A stretch of DNA of 64,000 nucleotides, from assembly GCA_016806645.1 (NCBI GenBank), contig JACSYO010000944.1:30001-94000 (forward strand), read 5' to 3'. Shown here one piece after another: positions 1-12,068 of this stretch (within the stretch, counting starts at the first letter, position 1; the number at the start of each line of letters is the position of its first letter). Origin of the DNA: Ophiodon elongatus (Eukaryota; Chordata; Actinopteri; Perciformes; Hexagrammidae). The translations under genes and the position numbers were made by a program. The notes under the pieces are model-generated. The model ran no database searches and had not been told where the DNA came from. It was given only the letters and a program-made list of their open reading frames with translations.

Positions 1-577
1 GTCCTGGTTGATGGAGGTTATCTTTAGCAGACTCATATAAGTCACCTGAGGTCAAAAGCTGCTTGTCTTTGAGCTACAGTTCATGAGCATAAGAAAAGTA
101 TAAAACACACACTACATTAGTAAGAATTAAGATCGATCAATTATTAGCCAGTACAGTTAACTCAACAAATTATATTTTCTTTCTTCCTGATGAAAGTCTG
201 TTGATCATCAACCTTATTTTCAGATGAGGAAACAAGTCAACAAAGTGCTGATTCCATCAGTGTGGTGTTTATATATCTTGTCCACTTTAATTGCAGTATG
301 CCCAGAAGTACATAACAACAGAAACAGTCTGTGAGTCTCTTAAAGATCTCCTCACTGTTTCCTGTCTCCTCGTCTTTCTGCAGTGTCTGATTCCAGTTCT
401 GTCAGTCAGTCTGTTCTGTAGCCACAGCAGCCTGTCCTCTGAGCTCTTGATGCAGCTGGAGGAGATGTTTAGTCCCCGGGAGCTGTCAATCATTCCCTCT
501 TTCCTCCCTCTAAGAAACTCTAGCTGAGAGGTAGAGCTGTGCTCACAGCATCTGGTTTCAAAGACTGAGTTATTATT
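1..577. other. Non-coding background, no gene seen
   Basis: AT-rich single-copy-looking sequence. A plus-strand open frame at 291-527 and a minus-strand frame at 287-580 overlap each other. Neither shows a recognisable domain. A pyrimidine tract followed by CTGCAG near 370-383 resembles a splice acceptor, but nothing downstream looks like an exon. Confidence 0.6.
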
Positions 578-716
578 CATTCAGCTATCAATCAGGGCCG
601 AGATGATTCAGTGGGAGGTTTGAATGAAAGCTGACATTATGGAAATGTTCAGGTACCACCTCCATGTGGAACAGATCCATAGGAAAATTAAACACAGAGC
701 TGAAATCATTACAAAG
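578..716 (+). repeat. Duplicated segment P1, copy A
   Basis: This stretch aligns by eye with 11949-12068 in the same orientation. Shared blocks include a TTCAG(C)T start, GTTCAGT..GGAGGT.TGAAT, a GTTCA.GTA..ACCAC block and a terminal GAAATCATT. The copies differ by many substitutions and small indels, so the duplication is old. No coding potential is visible. It is one anchor of the proposed tandem segmental duplication; an unknown dispersed repeat is the alternative. Confidence 0.5.
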
Positions 717-1614
717 TAATGGTTGGTAAAGGTGCTCACTATGCTGACGGTCATAAAAGTGGTGAAATCACTGAGCCCAGTGGTTCAGTCATGGATCTCT
801 TCATTGGTCGCTGCATTTAATAATACTGATGAATCAGCAGCCTCGGGAAGAAAAGTAAAGTGAGGCTGCGCTGCTGGAAAGAAGTAAAGGCAAATGTTGG
901 AGTTCAGCTGTTTGCTGCAGACACTCTGGCGCAAATTATTTTTTCTAGGGTCAAAGGTCAGTCTGCAGAGCATCAGTCTCTTTGCATGATAGATTTCTGC
1001 ACTGCATTGAACTCAATCTGCTCTCACTGAGTTTTCTTTTATCTGTTGTGATTTCTTTTTTTTAAATCCTTCATGTTGAGCAAACATTCTCCAATATAAT
1101 TGCAGCTATCTCATACGCACCTGTATTATCAATCAGTGTCTAAATAATCAATATGTTCCACTTGAGAGAGAAAACTATCCTTCATTACCTTGTGACAAAC
1201 AAAGCCTGGAGAGCTCAAATCTCATTTATTGTAACAGAGAAAATCACCATGTTTTATCATCACACCAGAATAAAAATAATGAGCTTCAAAGTGAGCAGAA
1301 CATTTAAATGCTGTGTAAATTGAAGTAGTCATTGTTTCCATGGAGATCACATGTCTTAGTGTATCTCTGTCTTTTCTGCAGTTATTTTAGAGAAACTTTA
1401 CGTCACAAGAAATACTTTGATAGAGAGAACCAGCACTCAGTGGATTTAGTGCAATCAGGATTTTAAATTGTTTGACTTTTATTCAATCTCTTTCTAAGGA
1501 AGTACACACTGCTCTTTAATGTTTAACAGCGATAATCTACAAACTCACACACTCCGGTCCATGAACACAACGCTGTAATCCTGTCTTTGATATCATTTAC
1601 TGTGTGAATTGTTG
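717..1614. other. Non-coding background
   Basis: AT-rich sequence without recognisable exon, repeat or RNA gene. Short runs of T near 1057 and isolated splice-like CTGCAG/TTTTCTGCAG strings (for example near 1375) are within chance expectation. Confidence 0.6.
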
Positions 1615-1745
1615 AGAGAACAGGAAGCAGATAGGAAGTAGACCAGGTGGGATCAGAGGGGGATTAAAGGAAGTGTGCAGCTTCCTACAGACCAGTGGAG
1701 TGGATCATTGTGACGGAGCAGACACATCTTACATCTTTCACTGAC
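1615..1745 (+). repeat. Duplicated segment P8, copy A
   Basis: Contains the block ACCAGTGGAGTGGATCATTG followed by TGACGGAGC. A very similar block lies at 55140-55255 (GCCAGTGGAGTGGATCATTG), and a weaker one at 40050-40160 (CAGTAGATCATTGTGACAGAGC). All three are on the plus strand. The function is unknown. Together with the other P segments it marks a proposed tandem duplication unit. Confidence 0.5.
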
Positions 1746-3640
1746 CAGAAGTTTAAACCCTTGTAAAACTATTTTCCATAACACCTTTAAACTTTGCTTG
1801 AGGGCCAGTGTTTACTGAAGAGAAGATTGGGATGAAGGAAAGGCCGGGCAGAAGAGAAGTTTGAACAGGGGAGAAGAAAAAGTGAAATAGAATAAGTACA
1901 TAAATATTATAACTCTTTCTGTTAATAATATATTAATATATTAGATTATGTTAATAATATGCAAAATGAAAGGACCATCTAAACCTATCTGATACCCTCA
2001 CTTTAATTTCCCATTAAATCTGTGAGTCACTGTGACCGGTCTGCTATAACAACTGATAGGGAGTGTGTTTGGATTTATTTTTGACTTATTGTCAACATGC
2101 AAACCATCTGACAGTCATTTCAAATGTGATAGCAGAAAATAAAAACACCGCAAGTCACACTTCAAAGATATGCATAGCATAATCATATACGTGAGCTGAA
2201 TATTTCATTCATTAGATGCAAAATATTGCATTATTCTGACATGATAATCCAGTCTCATCTGCTTCATGGGAGGCTTAGAGAAAAGTCCTCATGAGCAACA
2301 GTTATTCATGAATCACCAATACGTTATATGACACCCTTCAGACAGAAGCAGGTTGTGAGTGAGACACAGAAGTTAAATGAGGTTCATGTTTGCTGTTACC
2401 AAAGTAACCTTGTTGGTGTTGATGCAGACTTTCTGCTCCAGATGGATCTTACTGATGTTTCACTGACACATGCCAGTGTAACAAGACCATGTGTACTTTG
2501 CTGCTGTACAGCATTATGAATTATGAATATATGCTACCTGAGTCCCAGCTGGTTATTCAACATTTGCTTTAAAAGAAAGAGAAAAAAATCTGGAGTGGAG
2601 AATTGATGAAAAGTCAATTAAAAGCACCTGGAGCCGAATGTGTTGACCGGACTCTCAATCTTCCTGAGAGTGGGAAGTTTCAAACTGTTTCCTTCTTCAG
2701 AGTTCTCCCTGAGTGAAAATTCATTTGAAATTCAAGTCTGTGAACTTTTAAAAGGAGGACTCCTCATTGAGATGGAGAGCTGCTGTAACCTTCATCTCTC
2801 TCACTTGTCTTTTGAACTTGAGTCTCTTTTGAGTGTAAATTTCAACATTTGAATCTTAGGTGGCTATAGAGTGCTGTTAGATATGTAATCCTGGAAATGT
2901 CTGTGGGGCAGAACTGTTTACTATATTTTATTGTGAGCCTCTTTTCCTGAGGCCCAACTCTTGTGTGAGGTTACACAGGGTTCAGTTATTGTTCTTAATC
3001 TGCATATTCTCCTTTAGGAAGCTTTGTGTCCCACTAACATTCTGAGACTGATGTGTCGACAAGTTGTGTCAATATTTAATAAAGCTGCATGCGTTTTATA
3101 TTTATTACATTATTATATATTTGTGTATTATTATAGTTCACTGGAGAATAAATGAAGGCTGAAGTCAACAGCTCAGTGTCCTTTAACAGAGCAAAGCTCT
3201 CATGAGCATGACTTTGTAAATACAGGGATTACTGGAGCCTTAGCTGAACACAGGCATGTCTGACAGTGGAAGTCTTGTTATTCAGAGACAGAAGTGCAAA
3301 TCTCCAGAGGTACAACTGCTCTGTGAAGAGTATGTGAATGTTTACATGAAATATGAATATGTTTAACATGTTGGTTTGTTTGATAGTTTAGTTTTTTAAT
3401 AGTCATCATTCCAGATGCATCTCATCTCAAAATGAGATGCATCATCAGCAGGGTTAGCAAGAGCAGAACTTGAGTTAGAACATGTAAACACATCATTCTG
3501 ATATAAACACAGAAGCTCCCTCTGTCAGAGGTAACTAATGTAGAAGCATTCTATTTTAAATCACAACTACATTTCTCTATTTTCTTTAAAATAAATCAGC
3601 TGTGGTGAGGAAGTCAAAAACCTGAACAAATTGACCAAAA
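1746..3640. other. Non-coding background with one small hairpin
   Basis: AT-rich with no gene seen. Plus-strand open frames at 2328-2519 and 2640-2852 (63 and 70 codons) have no family resemblance. A 12-bp perfect inverted repeat sits at 3414-3443 and is listed separately. Confidence 0.6.
3414..3443. repeat. Short perfect hairpin
   Basis: GATGCATCTCAT (3414-3425) and ATGAGATGCATC (3432-3443) are exact reverse complements around a 6-nt loop. No flanking duplication or wider element was recognised, so this may be chance or a tiny transposon scar. Confidence 0.6.
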
Positions 3641-3935
3641 GCATCAGAGCTTGAACCAGAGGGAAGTGACATCATGAGATCTAAACCAAACCAGACCCAG
3701 TCCTGGCCCTGCTGATCCTCCAGCACTTTAATCACATTAACTCATTCTGATGAGGACAATCATTTTAAGTGGACAACATTAAGCTGTAATTAGATTCTCT
3801 GACGGAGACCACAGAGAAAACATTAGCAGAAGCTTCTGTCTCTTGATGACTTATAACTGCAGAACATAAAAGACAAATATAATCCTGCTTGATCGCTTAT
3901 TGTTGAAAAACTACTTTCTCTGTTTGAAAATGCAA
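3641..3935 (+). repeat. Duplicated segment P2, copy A
   Basis: Aligns with 12263-12570 in the same direction. Shared landmarks in order are GAGCTTGAAC, AAACCA.ACYCAGTCC, CCAGCACTTTAATCACAT, AGGACAAT and ATCCTGCTTGA. About 300 bp are shared with scattered differences. The match continues through several separate blocks in order, which suggests segmental homology rather than a single short repeat. No coding potential is seen. Confidence 0.6.
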
Positions 3936-4291
3936 TAAATTTAAATAAAGGTTCAACCAAACAGCTGTTACAGTGACTGCAGAGGTTGGTCTTGCACACT
4001 CAAGCTGTATTTTGTGATTGAACATATTAGTCATTGTAGAGGAAAAAATTACTATTAATCGTCTCTGTTGAAGAAGGAGTTTCGGAGGCTCATGTGTGAA
4101 GAGACCAAAGGTACTCGGCACCTTGTGCCCCACCAACCTGGTGACGTGATCACCAGGGAGATGTGGGCACGTGGAATCCATCTGTGACGGACTTGGTTGT
4201 CAGGTTTACATAGTAAATCTCAGACTAGTTGTATCTAATATTACTCTGTGTTTTACTGCTCTTGTGGCCTGGGGGAAGGCATGACTGGCCC

Positions 4292-4361
4292 CTTTCAGTT
4301 GAACTTCAGTTGAACCACTGACGTCTTGTCGGCTTTCAGTTGAACTTCGATTGAACCGCTG
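4292..4361 (+). promoter_or_regulatory. Duplicated 29-bp U3 unit, enhancer-like
   Basis: CTTTCAGTTGAACTTC begins both copies (4292 and 4333), and each ends in TTGAACC.CTG. A 12-bp spacer separates them. Direct repeats upstream of the TATA box are typical of LTR enhancers, but no specific factor site was identified. Confidence 0.5.
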
Positions 4362-4646
4362 TCAGCTGACTCCCTTTCTGCCTCTGGGCATCCTAAAACT
4401 TATGAATTGCATTCATACTGTATTGGTCACTACAATGCCTAATCTGTATACCACATTGATGTGAGTTTGAAATATAGCCTAGTCTGCACATTAACCATTC
4501 CTGCCTGTCCAAGCCAAGACGTGTGCCTTTATGTTCTGGAAAATCCCATGTTCTTTATTATAGCTTTATTATAGCCTCTTTGTTTGTATGCTTGGACACA
4601 TCTAATTCTGTCATGAATGTATGTATCGATTCTTTGTCCTTATGGG

Positions 4647-4653
4647 TATAAAA
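4647..4653 (+). promoter_or_regulatory. TATA box of the solo LTR
   Basis: TATAAAA within GGGTATAAAACCC, about 290 bp downstream of the duplicated U3 unit and 150 bp before the LTR end. This is the expected place for a U3/R promoter. Confidence 0.55.
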
Positions 4654-4811
4654 CCCTTGGTAAGGATGCGCTCGGAACCGATTCCTTGGCAGTCGCTTGA
4701 TTGTCACTTGTCGATTTCGGTCCTTCTGCGCAGAAGTTTATTAAAATACACAAAGACAAATTCTCTTTGTAGGTCTCCCTCTATTCGGTCAAAACTTCCA
4801 CAACAGTCATG

Positions 4812-5165
4812 AAGACACTCGCTTTACTTCACAAAGTAATACAGTGCACTAATATAATGCAAAAACAACAGAGATAAACCAATCACAGACAAGATATACT
4901 AACATCCTATTTTGTATTCCAGAGACGGGAGCATTAGGACGCATACTGTTCATGATGGAAGCTGTTTAATCCTGTTTTATGCCTCGTTCTCATTGGACTA
5001 CATTAGGAAGTAGCTGTGAGGGTGGCTGGAGGGAAACAAGCAGACGTGGAAGAAAAAGAAAGGAAATGTGAGAAAGTGAGGTTGATTTGTTTTAGTCCTC
5101 ATCTTCATTAGAATGTAAAGTGAAACATTAGAGAACATGAGGGTTTGAGAGGTTAAAGAGGAGAG
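4812..5165. other. Non-coding background
   Basis: No gene, RNA or repeat recognised. Purine-rich around 5030-5080. Confidence 0.55.
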
Positions 5166-5375
5166 GTTCAGACTGTGACTGACTGATTACAATTACATTG
5201 AAGATGTCAGATGTGGGGTTGAACACACTCTTCCTCATGGTCATGGTATATAAACCTGTTAACCTCTGAAATACTTTAATAGATGACCCAGTGATGTGAC
5301 ATATAATTATGTGAAGGGCCAAGGTTGTTTAGCCAAGAACATTTCATGAAGGAGTTTCACCAACAAAGAGACATA
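5166..5375 (+). repeat. Duplicated segment P3, copy A
   Basis: Aligns with 15092-15335. Shared landmarks in order are GGTCAGACTGTGA-type, TGACTGATTA, GAGATGTGG-type, CCTCTGAAAT, a CAGTGAT block and TTTCACCAA. Same orientation as copy B, with several small indels. It follows P2 in both copies, supporting collinear duplication. Confidence 0.6.
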
Positions 5376-6731
5376 AGAATGTCATTATTGACAAAAGTAA
5401 GGCTGAAAAATTCAGGCAAAAAAGCCCTCAGCTAAGCATGATGGGAAACTAAGTGCAGAGATAGACACGACCATTCAAACACACAGTGTTGAGACTCAGA
5501 CTGCTGCTCTGACTCTGCTGCTTGTAATCTACTATTAAGTCAATCTGACTGCTGAGAGTCCAGCGGACGACATGAGCACCGAGTCCAGACAGGACTAAAG
5601 ACTACAAGAGGCTCAGTTCACCTCCACTGACTTGCTCCTCTGGTCTCTACACTCATTTAGTCCAGTTCATCCTCTGTATCACCTGCTGCTTCTTATTCTA
5701 GAGAGATGGAGCGTGACAAGATGTTACAGCAGCACACGTCCTGTATAAAACTGTTCTGTACTGACATGGTGTTGTCTTAGTGCACTACTGAAACACGTCT
5801 CTGTCTCCATCCTTACTGTTCACCAACAACTTGTTATTCAGTTCACAATCTAATATCAGCGAATTGACAATAATAGAGTCATAACCCAGCATTTAGAGCC
5901 TTTTGAGTAGAAGATTGATCCGATTACCCACAATCCCCTGGTTTCAAATGGGAAGCAATTATCTCATCACTGAGCTGTGGCCGTCACATAACGAGCATCT
6001 GATTATAATTTTTCATCTGATTTCATTGGCTGAACACAGTGACAGAGGACTGAGATAACACAGCGTTTAAATAGGATTTAAAACTTCTCCACAGACAAAC
6101 TGCCTGAAATTACAATTCTGTGTTAGTCTTGCAGAAATCTAACATAAACAACTGCAGACACAAAAACACCTTTCAACGGTGCACGGCAACGCATGCTAAT
6201 TTAAAAAGGGTTTCAAACTGCATTCGTACTCAACATCCATGTTGTTAGGGTGAGTGTGTGTGAGACTGTGTGTCACTGTGTGTCCATCCATCTGAGATGA
6301 TAGGACAGCAACAGGATGAAAGAGGATAATAAAGACATCTATTGAGTGACCCGGCAGCCTTTCAGAAAAGTCTCCCTCTCCACTGACAGACAACTAGATT
6401 TTCTCCACAGTTATCTCGCCTCCTCCATCCAGTCAACTGAGTCTATTATGAGCTTTGTTGATGTATTGACTGACAGCTAACTGTCCTCCAGAGAGACTGG
6501 ACTAATGGCTCGGTGTGTGTCCCGGTGGCATGTGACCATGTAACCATGAGACACACTGAGTCCTGTGGGGCAGACTCTGGTCCTGCAGGAGAAGACTCTG
6601 ATCAAGTCTTTAGCTGTCTCACCTCTCTGTCTGTGACACAGTGATAGAGAACAGTAGAGATATATCTCCATCAGTAAGGATGGAGTTTATTCATTTATAT
6701 TTAGCTGTGTTTTAATTCTCCCTCTTGATAA
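5376..6731. other. Non-coding background
   Basis: No gene recognised. Minus-strand open frames at 6196-6393 and 6477-6671 are about 65 codons, without domains or splice context. Nothing else could be identified. Confidence 0.6.
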
Positions 6732-7406
6732 TGTTCAAGATCTTTGGGCGGACTTGGAAGAGAATTTCTGGATTCAGTAGGTTATAATAAAAATCTATTT
6801 AATAAGAGTTGGCAATATAGTGCATAATCCTCAGCTGAGGGTTCATAAGCCAAAGGCGGTCCACAGCCTTTCAACAGTTGCCTGAAGAGCAGCCTGAAGA
6901 AAGTTATCTGTCTGCGCGCATTGACCTAAGAGAGCCTCGAACTGACCAGTACATTTAGTAATATAGTCCAATGGAAATGTGCATCGTCGCCTCTCATTGG
7001 CTCAGTTTTACAACATATATTCGGCTAAAGTTTCACATGGCTAGAATCACCATTCGGATTGGTTGGTCGGTGCATCGCCTCCTCCAGGCTTAACGGCACT
7101 TGAAGTCATCTCTCCTCCCTCTCGTATAGTTGAGCGCATCAACCCCCCTCAAGTGGAGTTGTTTTATTGCCCTTTTTGTTGATCTTAGTCACTTCAGTCT
7201 CTTCATCCCCCTCTCTCTATCTCATTCCATGCATACCTGAACTAAGTCTAAGTAAGAAACTCAATGTGGCTTTCTGCTATGTTAGTCATACTCCTTGTCA
7301 TAAGGCTCGCTATTCCTTATTAATTATCCTTTTTAAGTATCGTAATTTATACATAGACATTCCTTATTTACAAGTGTAAGTCATATTATATTATTACAAC
7401 CTAACA
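6732..7406 (+). mobile_element. LTR-like dispersed repeat R1, copy 1
   Basis: About 675 bp, matched by a second copy on the opposite strand at 43116-43722. It begins TGTTCAAGATCT and ends ACAACCTAACA in this copy, so the ends are TGTT/AACA. Two CCAAT-type boxes lie near 6998 and 7058, which would fit an LTR promoter. A 70-codon open frame at 7167-7379 is present in both copies with few differences. I take this as recent shared sequence rather than a gene. No internal coding region, primer site or clear target duplication was found, although both copies are bordered by TAA. The family was not identified; a solo LTR is the favoured reading and a non-autonomous DNA element the alternative. Confidence 0.55.
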
Positions 7407-8111
7407 CTCTCCATGTTTAGTCTTTGCCTCTCCAATGTCTCTCTTCTCTCATCCTTACAATGTGCTGCTACAGACCTTAGTGTGAAACATTGTGCTCATC
7501 TAGTTTACAGCGTTAAAAGTGTCCAGAGATTATGAGACAAGCCTCTATATTTCACACTCTCTCTCTCTGGGATCCAATAAAACAAAGAACAGCATCTGAT
7601 GGTTTGTCATTTTTAAATGAACAAAATACATACAAACTTTAATTTATTAATACATTTACTGATATGGTACTGTATGAGAGGTGAGACAATTTTTCTCAAT
7701 ATTACCCATATTAATTACAGATAAACAGAGAATATAATGTAAATGTTATACAGTATTTGTTAGTGATCATAACTTACTTCTGCTTTAGGATATCATACCA
7801 TACGATCAGTAGTCTCAATATTAACTTTTTTATGGTAGAATTAGAAGTAAGTTTGTTGGTTCTTGTCACCTGACATCTTCAAATTGAATATGCATTCATG
7901 TCATGGTTACGGCGTCTGAATCTGCAGGAATGTATGTATTTAAACAGACACAACATGTCTCTCTCTCTCTCTCTCTCTCTCTCTTGAGTATAAAACTAAA
8001 CTGCTCCATTGAGACGGCCTTGTATAACAAAACGTAAACTAAATGTTGTTAAGAGCTGTAAAGTACTAAATGAGAAGTAAACACGTAATGCTCTATAAGC
8101 AGAATGACTGG
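7407..8111. other. Non-coding background with (TC)n
   Basis: AT-rich with no gene seen. Contains the (TC) tract listed separately. Confidence 0.6.
7958..7985. repeat. (TC)14 microsatellite
   Basis: Uninterrupted TC dinucleotide tract of about 28 bp. Confidence 0.95.
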
Positions 8112-8360
8112 GTGTAATGGCCAGAGCCATGAATTTGTGGGGATTTCATTCTGCTTAATGGATGACTTCATCAGAGTTCTATCCAGCCACAGTAATTAAA
8201 ATATGTAAATCACTGAAATTAGTATCTGTGATTTTCCCAAGATAAGACATTCATCCAAAATGTTCTGTTTAATAAATAATTCAGGCATATTTGTCTCAAA
8301 ATATACCAAGCTGGCAGAATGGGAAACCAAAGTCTGAGTGGAAGTCAGAGTCCTTAGAGG
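8112..8360 (+). repeat. Duplicated segment P4, copy A
   Basis: Aligns with 47935-48150. Shared landmarks in order are TGTAATGG, ATCCAG.CACAGTA, TTTTCCCA.GATAA, CTACCAAA/CATCCAAA and GGC..GCAGAATG..AAAC. Same orientation and clearly diverged. It is the last anchor in the proposed duplication unit. Confidence 0.5.
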
Positions 8361-9904
8361 GACATAAAGAAACATAAATAAAGAAGAAAACCACAAAATA
8401 TAATTTCATCACACAATAAATATAGGATTTACAATAACACCAGGACAAAATAAAACAAATTGTTTCCATCTATTTAATTATACATCAAGGAACATTAATT
8501 TCATTAATCATAACTATTACATTTTTCATGGTGATTTATCAAAAAATTAGTTATTACTGATCCGTAAAATAAATGAACCATTGGTTACTGAGAAAATTTG
8601 ATTTCTTGTAATATTATAACTCAAATTCACATTGCCATGCACCTTTTTTCATGATATTGTTCCATATAGAGTACATATAGATTCATCCCCTACAGATTTA
8701 CTGCTGTTCTGAGTCTTTCAGAAAGAGAGTGTTGTAATGAATCGTCTCAAAGTGTTCAAATACTGCTGTCATGAGGTGAATCCATGCTCCTCTCATCCTC
8801 GCTACATGTTCAGCTCTACCTGCTATCAACAAAGACAAACAGGAACATCTCTTAACAACTAGGGGAAGATGTAATACATGTTTTTAAAGGACAATAAACT
8901 CTGGTTTGAGAAACTTCTGTGGAAATCTTTTTTTTTTATTGGCTCATTCTCTATATCTATTTACCTTTTTTTCTGTTCTAACACACAGAACAGACAGTGG
9001 ATGATTACTATTCAGATCATCTGTTTGTTCTGTTCTAATCTCCACTGGACAGTAGCTCATACAGTTTGGTGTCTGATTGTGAGGAAAAACAACTGGAGCT
9101 TGTTGCAGTGGATACATGTTCCATACAAGATCCACGCAAATCTGTGAATAGAAAATACAGTCAGTGATGAGTTTTCCAAGTAAACATCAGACTGTCAAGA
9201 GCACATTAGTTTCAAAGTGTGTCACCATGACGACTAAAATTATCATCTTCAAATATTTCATCTTAAATCTAAAGTGTTTCCTCCATCAGCTCCAGGAAAT
9301 CCAAACTCTCCTCTGCTTGTTGACATTCTTCACCATCACAATTTCTCTACTCTTCCTTCCTCCAAATAATATTTTGCTGTTACAAAAATCACATTATTCA
9401 AATTCCTTCATACATATTCATGATGAGGTATGAGGGAGGCCATTAAAGGTGTTGTGCTTCCTCCTTTCTGCTTGTTGTAAGTTTCAACTGAATGACTCAA
9501 TGAGAGATAATTTTTAATTATTTTAGTTACACATTCATCACCAATAAACCAAATGATTGACATAACTGACCCAACATTTTAAATCTCACAAATGTGAAAA
9601 CCACCTGTTGAAGAATCCAATGGAAATACTGCATTCTTAACTTTACAGTTTTGGTGATTATATTGAAACAAATATATGACAAAATATTGTATGTGTAAGA
9701 TGGTGGAGAAACTTCCTTCTGTAACTATACAATATATGTTCACACATTTCAGCTTAATGCAATACTACTTGATTTGCTTCAAATCACCACTTAAGATATG
9801 TATTGTCCCTGAAATGTAACACATTTGTTGCCTGTAGTACTTGTCTCAAATGTAAATGTCTCACTACCTGTTCACATCATACAGCTTGTGCTTCTACCAC
9901 TGTC
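8361..9904. other. AT-rich non-coding background
   Basis: Two 89-codon plus-strand open frames (8878-9147 and 9164-9433) and a minus-strand frame (8944-9135) are present. Their translations are low-complexity and hydrophobic, as expected from AT-rich DNA, and no gene is supported. Confidence 0.6.
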
Positions 9905-10335
9905 TCCTCCTGTCTCCTGTTTGTGTTGTTGGACAGAATCACTCCCGTCTCAGCTGTCCATCAGGCCTCCTGCTGCTCTGCACACCTGTTCCCAATCATC
10001 TCATCAGCCTCCTGACCTGTCACATACCTGCCTCCCCAGCTGCACCTCATTGGCTAACGAGTCTCCCAGGACTCAGCTTTTCCTTCAGCAGTCTGTGACA
10101 TTGTTTCAGTTTCCTGTCATTGCTGTACTTTGCCTGTTTACCCTCCTTTTCCAGGAGACCATGTCCTGTTTGTCTGCTGCTTTACATCATCTCAGTTTCC
10201 CATATTTGTATCATCTGTAGAGAGTTCACACCTGCAGAACCACTAAGTAAAGTCTCCATTAACTATTTTTACTGTGCCACTTATGCTTTTTACTATATTT
10301 TGTCAAGTGAGATTATGTTTTGGACTCAAAGTTAA
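9905..10335 (+). mobile_element. Decayed LTR-like sequence (possible solo LTR)
   Basis: A pyrimidine-rich, locally GC-richer stretch with CACACCTGTTCCCAATCATC, then CAGCTGCACCTCATTGGC. About 200 bp on comes AAGTAAAGTCTCCATTAACT, close to the polyadenylation region of fish Ty3/gypsy (sushi-like) LTRs as I remember them. Overlapping open frames of 70-131 codons in all three plus frames fit stop-poor composition rather than coding. The ends and target duplication cannot be fixed. It could also be another retroposon fragment. Confidence 0.35.
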
Positions 10336-11195
10336 ATATTCAAACAGATGAATTCATTCAAGATCACTTTTTAATTCATAAATTTGTTACAACATCACAC
10401 ATTCATCTAAAACAGATCACCTACTCAATGGAACTTCCATAACTGGTGCATAATAAGTTATGAGTGCTTGATAACAGTTGAAATTTGTTGTAATGATAAA
10501 CAGACTTGTTAAGATGGTTTGTTTGTCAAAACTCTTAAAATGTAAATTCAAATCCACTCTTTAACATTCAAATTATTAATCCACTGGTATGAACTTCAGT
10601 AGTTTTATAAGCTACAAATGAATCAGAGAACAAACACATAGTCACTTTGGAGTTGAAGGAATGTGTGCAGAGCAGCTCACCTAAATCAATGTGAACTGAA
10701 TGAGCGCAGAATAAATAAATAAATTATATAAAATATTATATAATTCCTATCAGCAATCTGAGAGGACTGAATGATGATAATAATCATGTTCAGGAGAAAC
10801 AGTTCTTCTGCATCACATCCTCCTTAATCTCCACACAGATTAGCTGGCAAAGCTGTCGCCATGTTAATAAGAGGAGTGTGTGTGTGTCTGTGATCTTTCT
10901 GGATCACTGATTACTTACTCCTCACAGTTTCCATCACACAAACACACACAGCATGTTCTGCTCTCTCACTGTTTCCCCTTTTTAACCAAAATGCAGCATC
11001 ACATTAGTGGAAATGGAGCCATTGAATCAGTCCATTTGAATCCAGAATTAACCTCCTGAAAGGCTTGAAGAGGGACACACTGCACTTACTGAGAGGACCA
11101 CAAATAACTGATGAGGATATAACAAATATCTCCTATTTCAGTCGTACAAGAAATGGATAACATACAGAACAGATCTGACCGTAAAGTGTTATTGA
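10336..11195. other. Non-coding background
   Basis: AT-rich with no gene recognised. A short TG run near 10878 is minor. Confidence 0.6.
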
Positions 11196-11530
11196 TACAA
11201 CCTCAAACTTGTATTCAAGTCTCAGAGATGATGCCACTCAGTACTTCATTATTCCTCTAAAAAACTATGAAGCCTTGTGTTCTACTTCTAGGCACGATGC
11301 CAGAGCTGATCAGAGCAACAACGGTCTTTCTCCCTCAGACAGAGAGCTGTAACACGACTCCCAGCCAGTCTCTCCCTGATGGCTCAGAGTCACATCCACA
11401 GTGCCGGGTCGTCATTTTAATCCTTTATCATTGTGCCCTCTCCACTCTTTCATCTCACCATTGGGACACATTATTGCTCTTGGCTTCCTCACTGTTCCCA
11501 ACTTGGTCTTTACTGAGACAGAGAGTATTA
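11196..11530 (+). repeat. Duplicated segment P7, copy B
   Basis: Aligns with 36360-36800 and 50885-51260. Shared landmarks are GAGATGATGCC/GAGATGCCTCC, a GATCAGAGCA block, CCAGTCTCTC, GAGTCACATCCACAGT, TTTTAATCC, TTGGGACA.ATT and CTTTGCTC/CTCTTGGCT followed by TGTTCCCA. All copies are plus strand. Open frames at 11267-11560 and 11401-11643 have no recognisable product. Confidence 0.6.
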
Positions 11531-11948
11531 ATATCACCTCTGACTGTGCACAACTTTTAGCACCTAGAGATCACGTCTTATGTTGTGTGCATGGGAACAT
11601 GTTGCTGTTCAAAGATCATAACATCTTGGAAGGGCTAACGTAAAAAGACACATATTGTGGCATGTCAGGAACTTCAGGGAGCTGTGTGCATGTGGCTGTA
11701 TTTATTACTTCAGTAAACATCACAGCTATTAACAACCATGTTTTCAACTAACAACAAGAAGCTACATTTGCTGGACAGAACTCATCCACTGTGACTGACG
11801 ACTTGTTCCAGCTCATCTAAGAGCAAACCAGTCTCATGCCAAGAGAGCTGAACATGACTCAGCACCAGTCCACATAAACAATGAAACTTGCTATTAAACT
11901 TACACAGTGCTTATTAGCAGAGAGTTGATTCAAATACCAGGTTGATTT
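11531..11948. other. Non-coding background
   Basis: Nothing recognisable. Separates P7 and P1 in copy B. Confidence 0.55.
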
Positions 11949-12068
11949 GCTTTCAGCTGCTAATTACAGGCAAGTGGTTCAGTTGGAGGTCTGAATTAGA
12001 CCTGACAATATGAGAGTGTTCATGTAAGACCACAGAGAGGAACAGCTCAGCTGGTTAGAAATCATTCC
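11949..12068 (+). repeat. Duplicated segment P1, copy B
   Basis: Partner of 578-716 in the same orientation. Here it is only about 200 bp upstream of P2, against about 2.9 kb in copy A, which implies a large deletion here or insertions there. Confidence 0.5.

Larger units (their letters stand above)
4095..4805 (+). mobile_element. Solo LTR of an endogenous retrovirus-like element
   Basis: The 711-bp segment starts TGTGAAGAG and ends CCACAACA. It is flanked by CTCATG (4089-4094) on the left and GTCATG (4806-4811) on the right, a 6-bp target duplication with one difference. Inside are a TATA box (TATAAAA, 4647-4653), a likely polyadenylation signal region around 4739-4746, and two imperfect copies of a 29-bp unit in the putative U3 (4292-4320 and 4333-4361). 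No primer-binding site or gag follows the right end and no polypurine tract precedes the left end, so it is read as a solo LTR left by recombination. The class is uncertain: retroviral or another LTR type. A later start at 4183 is possible but would lack a target duplication. Confidence 0.65.

Noticed and set aside
4044..4185. Short plus frame running into the LTR, considered as a retroviral gene end
   Set aside because: The best target duplication places it inside the LTR, and no polypurine tract or retroviral motif is present.
7167..7379. 70-codon frame shared with 43141-43353 as a conserved gene
   Set aside because: The conservation extends beyond the frame on both sides and belongs to the R1 repeat.
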